A stretch of 7,378 nucleotides of DNA from Ignavibacteriaceae bacterium (lineage in GTDB: Bacteria; Bacteroidota; Ignavibacteria; Ignavibacteriales; Ignavibacteriaceae), in the NCBI GenBank assembly GCA_013388525.1, contig JACAFA010000153.1, positions 1-7,378 on the forward strand, written 5' to 3'. Within the stretch, counting starts at the first letter, position 1; each line of letters begins with the position of its first letter. The notes below the pieces were generated by a model, which was not told the DNA's origin, searched no databases, and was given only the letters and a program-made list of their open reading frames with translations. Below, one piece after another: positions 6,580 through 7,378 of this stretch. The position numbers were made by a program, and so were the translations under genes.

Positions 6580-7378
6580 ATGAAAGTAATTGAGCATTTA
6601 GAAAAGGCAAAAGAACCGCTGATAAGCTTCGAGCTTATTCCTCCAAAACGCGGCGGGGATATTACGGATGTTTTACATGTTATTGATAACATAATAAAAT
6701 TCAGACCACCGTTTATTGATATCACAAGTCACTCTGCTGAGGTTATCTATGAAGAAACTCCCGATGGAATAAAAAAGAAAGTAAAAAGAAAAAGACCCGG
6801 AACACTCGGTATCTGTGCGCTCATTCAGAATAAGTATAATGTTGATGCGGTTCCTCACATACTGGCAAAAGGTTTTACTCGTGAAGAAACAGAAGATTTT
6901 ATGATTGAACTGAATTATCTTGGAATTGATAATGTTCTTGCAATCAGAGGAGACGAAAGCGGCTACGATAAACCGATTCCTGTAGGTAAAAGTGCTAACA
7001 AAAATGCTCTCGAACTTGTCGAGCAGATTGTAAAAATGAATAAAGGACTCTACCTTGAAGATTCATTGCTCGATGCAAGACCAACTAAATTCTGTATCGG
7101 TGTCGGCGGCTATCCTGAAAAACATTATGAATCCCCGAATCTCAAGGCGGATATTAAATTTGCTAAGCAGAAAGTAGATGCCGGTGCTGATTATATTGTT
7201 ACTCAGATGTTCTACGATAATAAATTTTACTTTGATTATGTTGAAAAGTGCAGAGAGATTGGAATAGATGTTCCGATAATTCCCGGATTAAAAATATTAA
7301 CTTCTAAAGCTCAGCTTCATTCTATTCCAAAAGATTTCCACGTAACTATTCCATCTGCTCTCTCCGATGAAGTTGAAA
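6580..7378 (+). CDS. metF: Methylenetetrahydrofolate reductase (3' partial)
   Basis: The frame starts at ATG 6580 and stays open to the window end (266 codons plus one base); it has no stop inside the window. MetF reduces 5,10-methylene-THF to 5-methyl-THF with FAD, supplying the methyl group for methionine synthesis in the cytoplasm. Seen: SFELIPPKR with Glu18 in the place of the catalytic Glu28 of E. coli MetF; AIRGDE with Asp125 matching the flavin-contacting Asp120; VGGYPEKH; and DAGADYIVTQMFYDN with Gln209 matching Gln183; then VPIIPGLK. It starts MKVIEHLEKAKEPLISFE, a normal N-terminus. A usual length near 300-320 residues means roughly 40-50 residues are missing. The Shine-Dalgarno site is weak (AAGAG, 6570-6574, five bases before the ATG). 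The gene is divergent from the secreted-protein genes and functionally unrelated to them. Inverted repeats upstream may be regulatory. Confidence 0.93.
   Translation, partial: MKVIEHLEKAKEPLISFELIPPKRGGDITDVLHVIDNIIKFRPPFIDITSHSAEVIYEETPDGIKKKVKRKRPGTLGICALIQNKYNVDAVPHILAKGFTREETEDFMIELNYLGIDNVLAIRGDESGYDKPIPVGKSANKNALELVEQIVKMNKGLYLEDSLLDARPTKFCIGVGGYPEKHYESPNLKADIKFAKQKVDAGADYIVTQMFYDNKFYFDYVEKCREIGIDVPIIPGLKILTSKAQLHSIPKDFHVTIPSALSDEVE

Noticed and set aside
6673..6858. Minus-strand 61-codon frame within metF
   Set aside because: It is antisense to the clearly conserved N-terminal part of MetF.

Overview
The window looks like chromosomal DNA of an AT-rich member of the Bacteroidota/Ignavibacteria group, with Ignavibacteria my best guess. 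The main evidence is two secreted proteins that end in type A sorting domains of the type IX secretion system (T9SS). Both carry the hallmark QNYPNPFNP motif in the style typical of Ignavibacteria. The assignment rests on protein style only, not on a marker gene.

Layout: (1) 1-1716, plus strand: the C-terminal part of a penicillin-acylase-family Ntn hydrolase. The window begins a few codons before the catalytic serine, so essentially the whole beta chain is present and the alpha chain lies outside. (2) 1727-1760: a strong terminator for the convergent minus-strand gene. (3) 1778-4231, minus: an 817-residue secreted TIGR03790-type protein with a T9SS tail and a possible caspase/gingipain-like His/Cys pair. 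(4) 4232-4530: an intergenic region with a long A-tract/T-tract hairpin, a 21-codon reading frame running into it, and a promoter-like sequence. (5) 4531-6075, minus: a 514-residue secreted protein with six Asp-box (BNR) repeats and a T9SS tail. (6) 6072-6188, minus: a 38-codon hydrophobic small ORF with a good Shine-Dalgarno site. Its stop overlaps the start of the Asp-box gene (ATGA), so the two look translationally coupled. (7) 6189-6579: an AT-rich divergent intergenic region with inverted repeats. (8) 6580-7378, plus: the 5' part of metF (methylenetetrahydrofolate reductase), cut by the window end.

The two large minus-strand genes both encode Sec-exported cargo for the T9SS, so they probably share a cell-surface or extracellular destination. 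Each seems to be its own transcription unit, because a terminator-like element and a promoter-like sequence separate them. The acylase and metF flank them and look unrelated in function. The most interesting unannotated items are the coupled small membrane ORF, which carries a cUUCGg hairpin in its mRNA, the structured element at 4326-4401, and the His/Cys pair in the TIGR03790 protein. I saw no mobile element, CRISPR array, or rRNA or tRNA gene.
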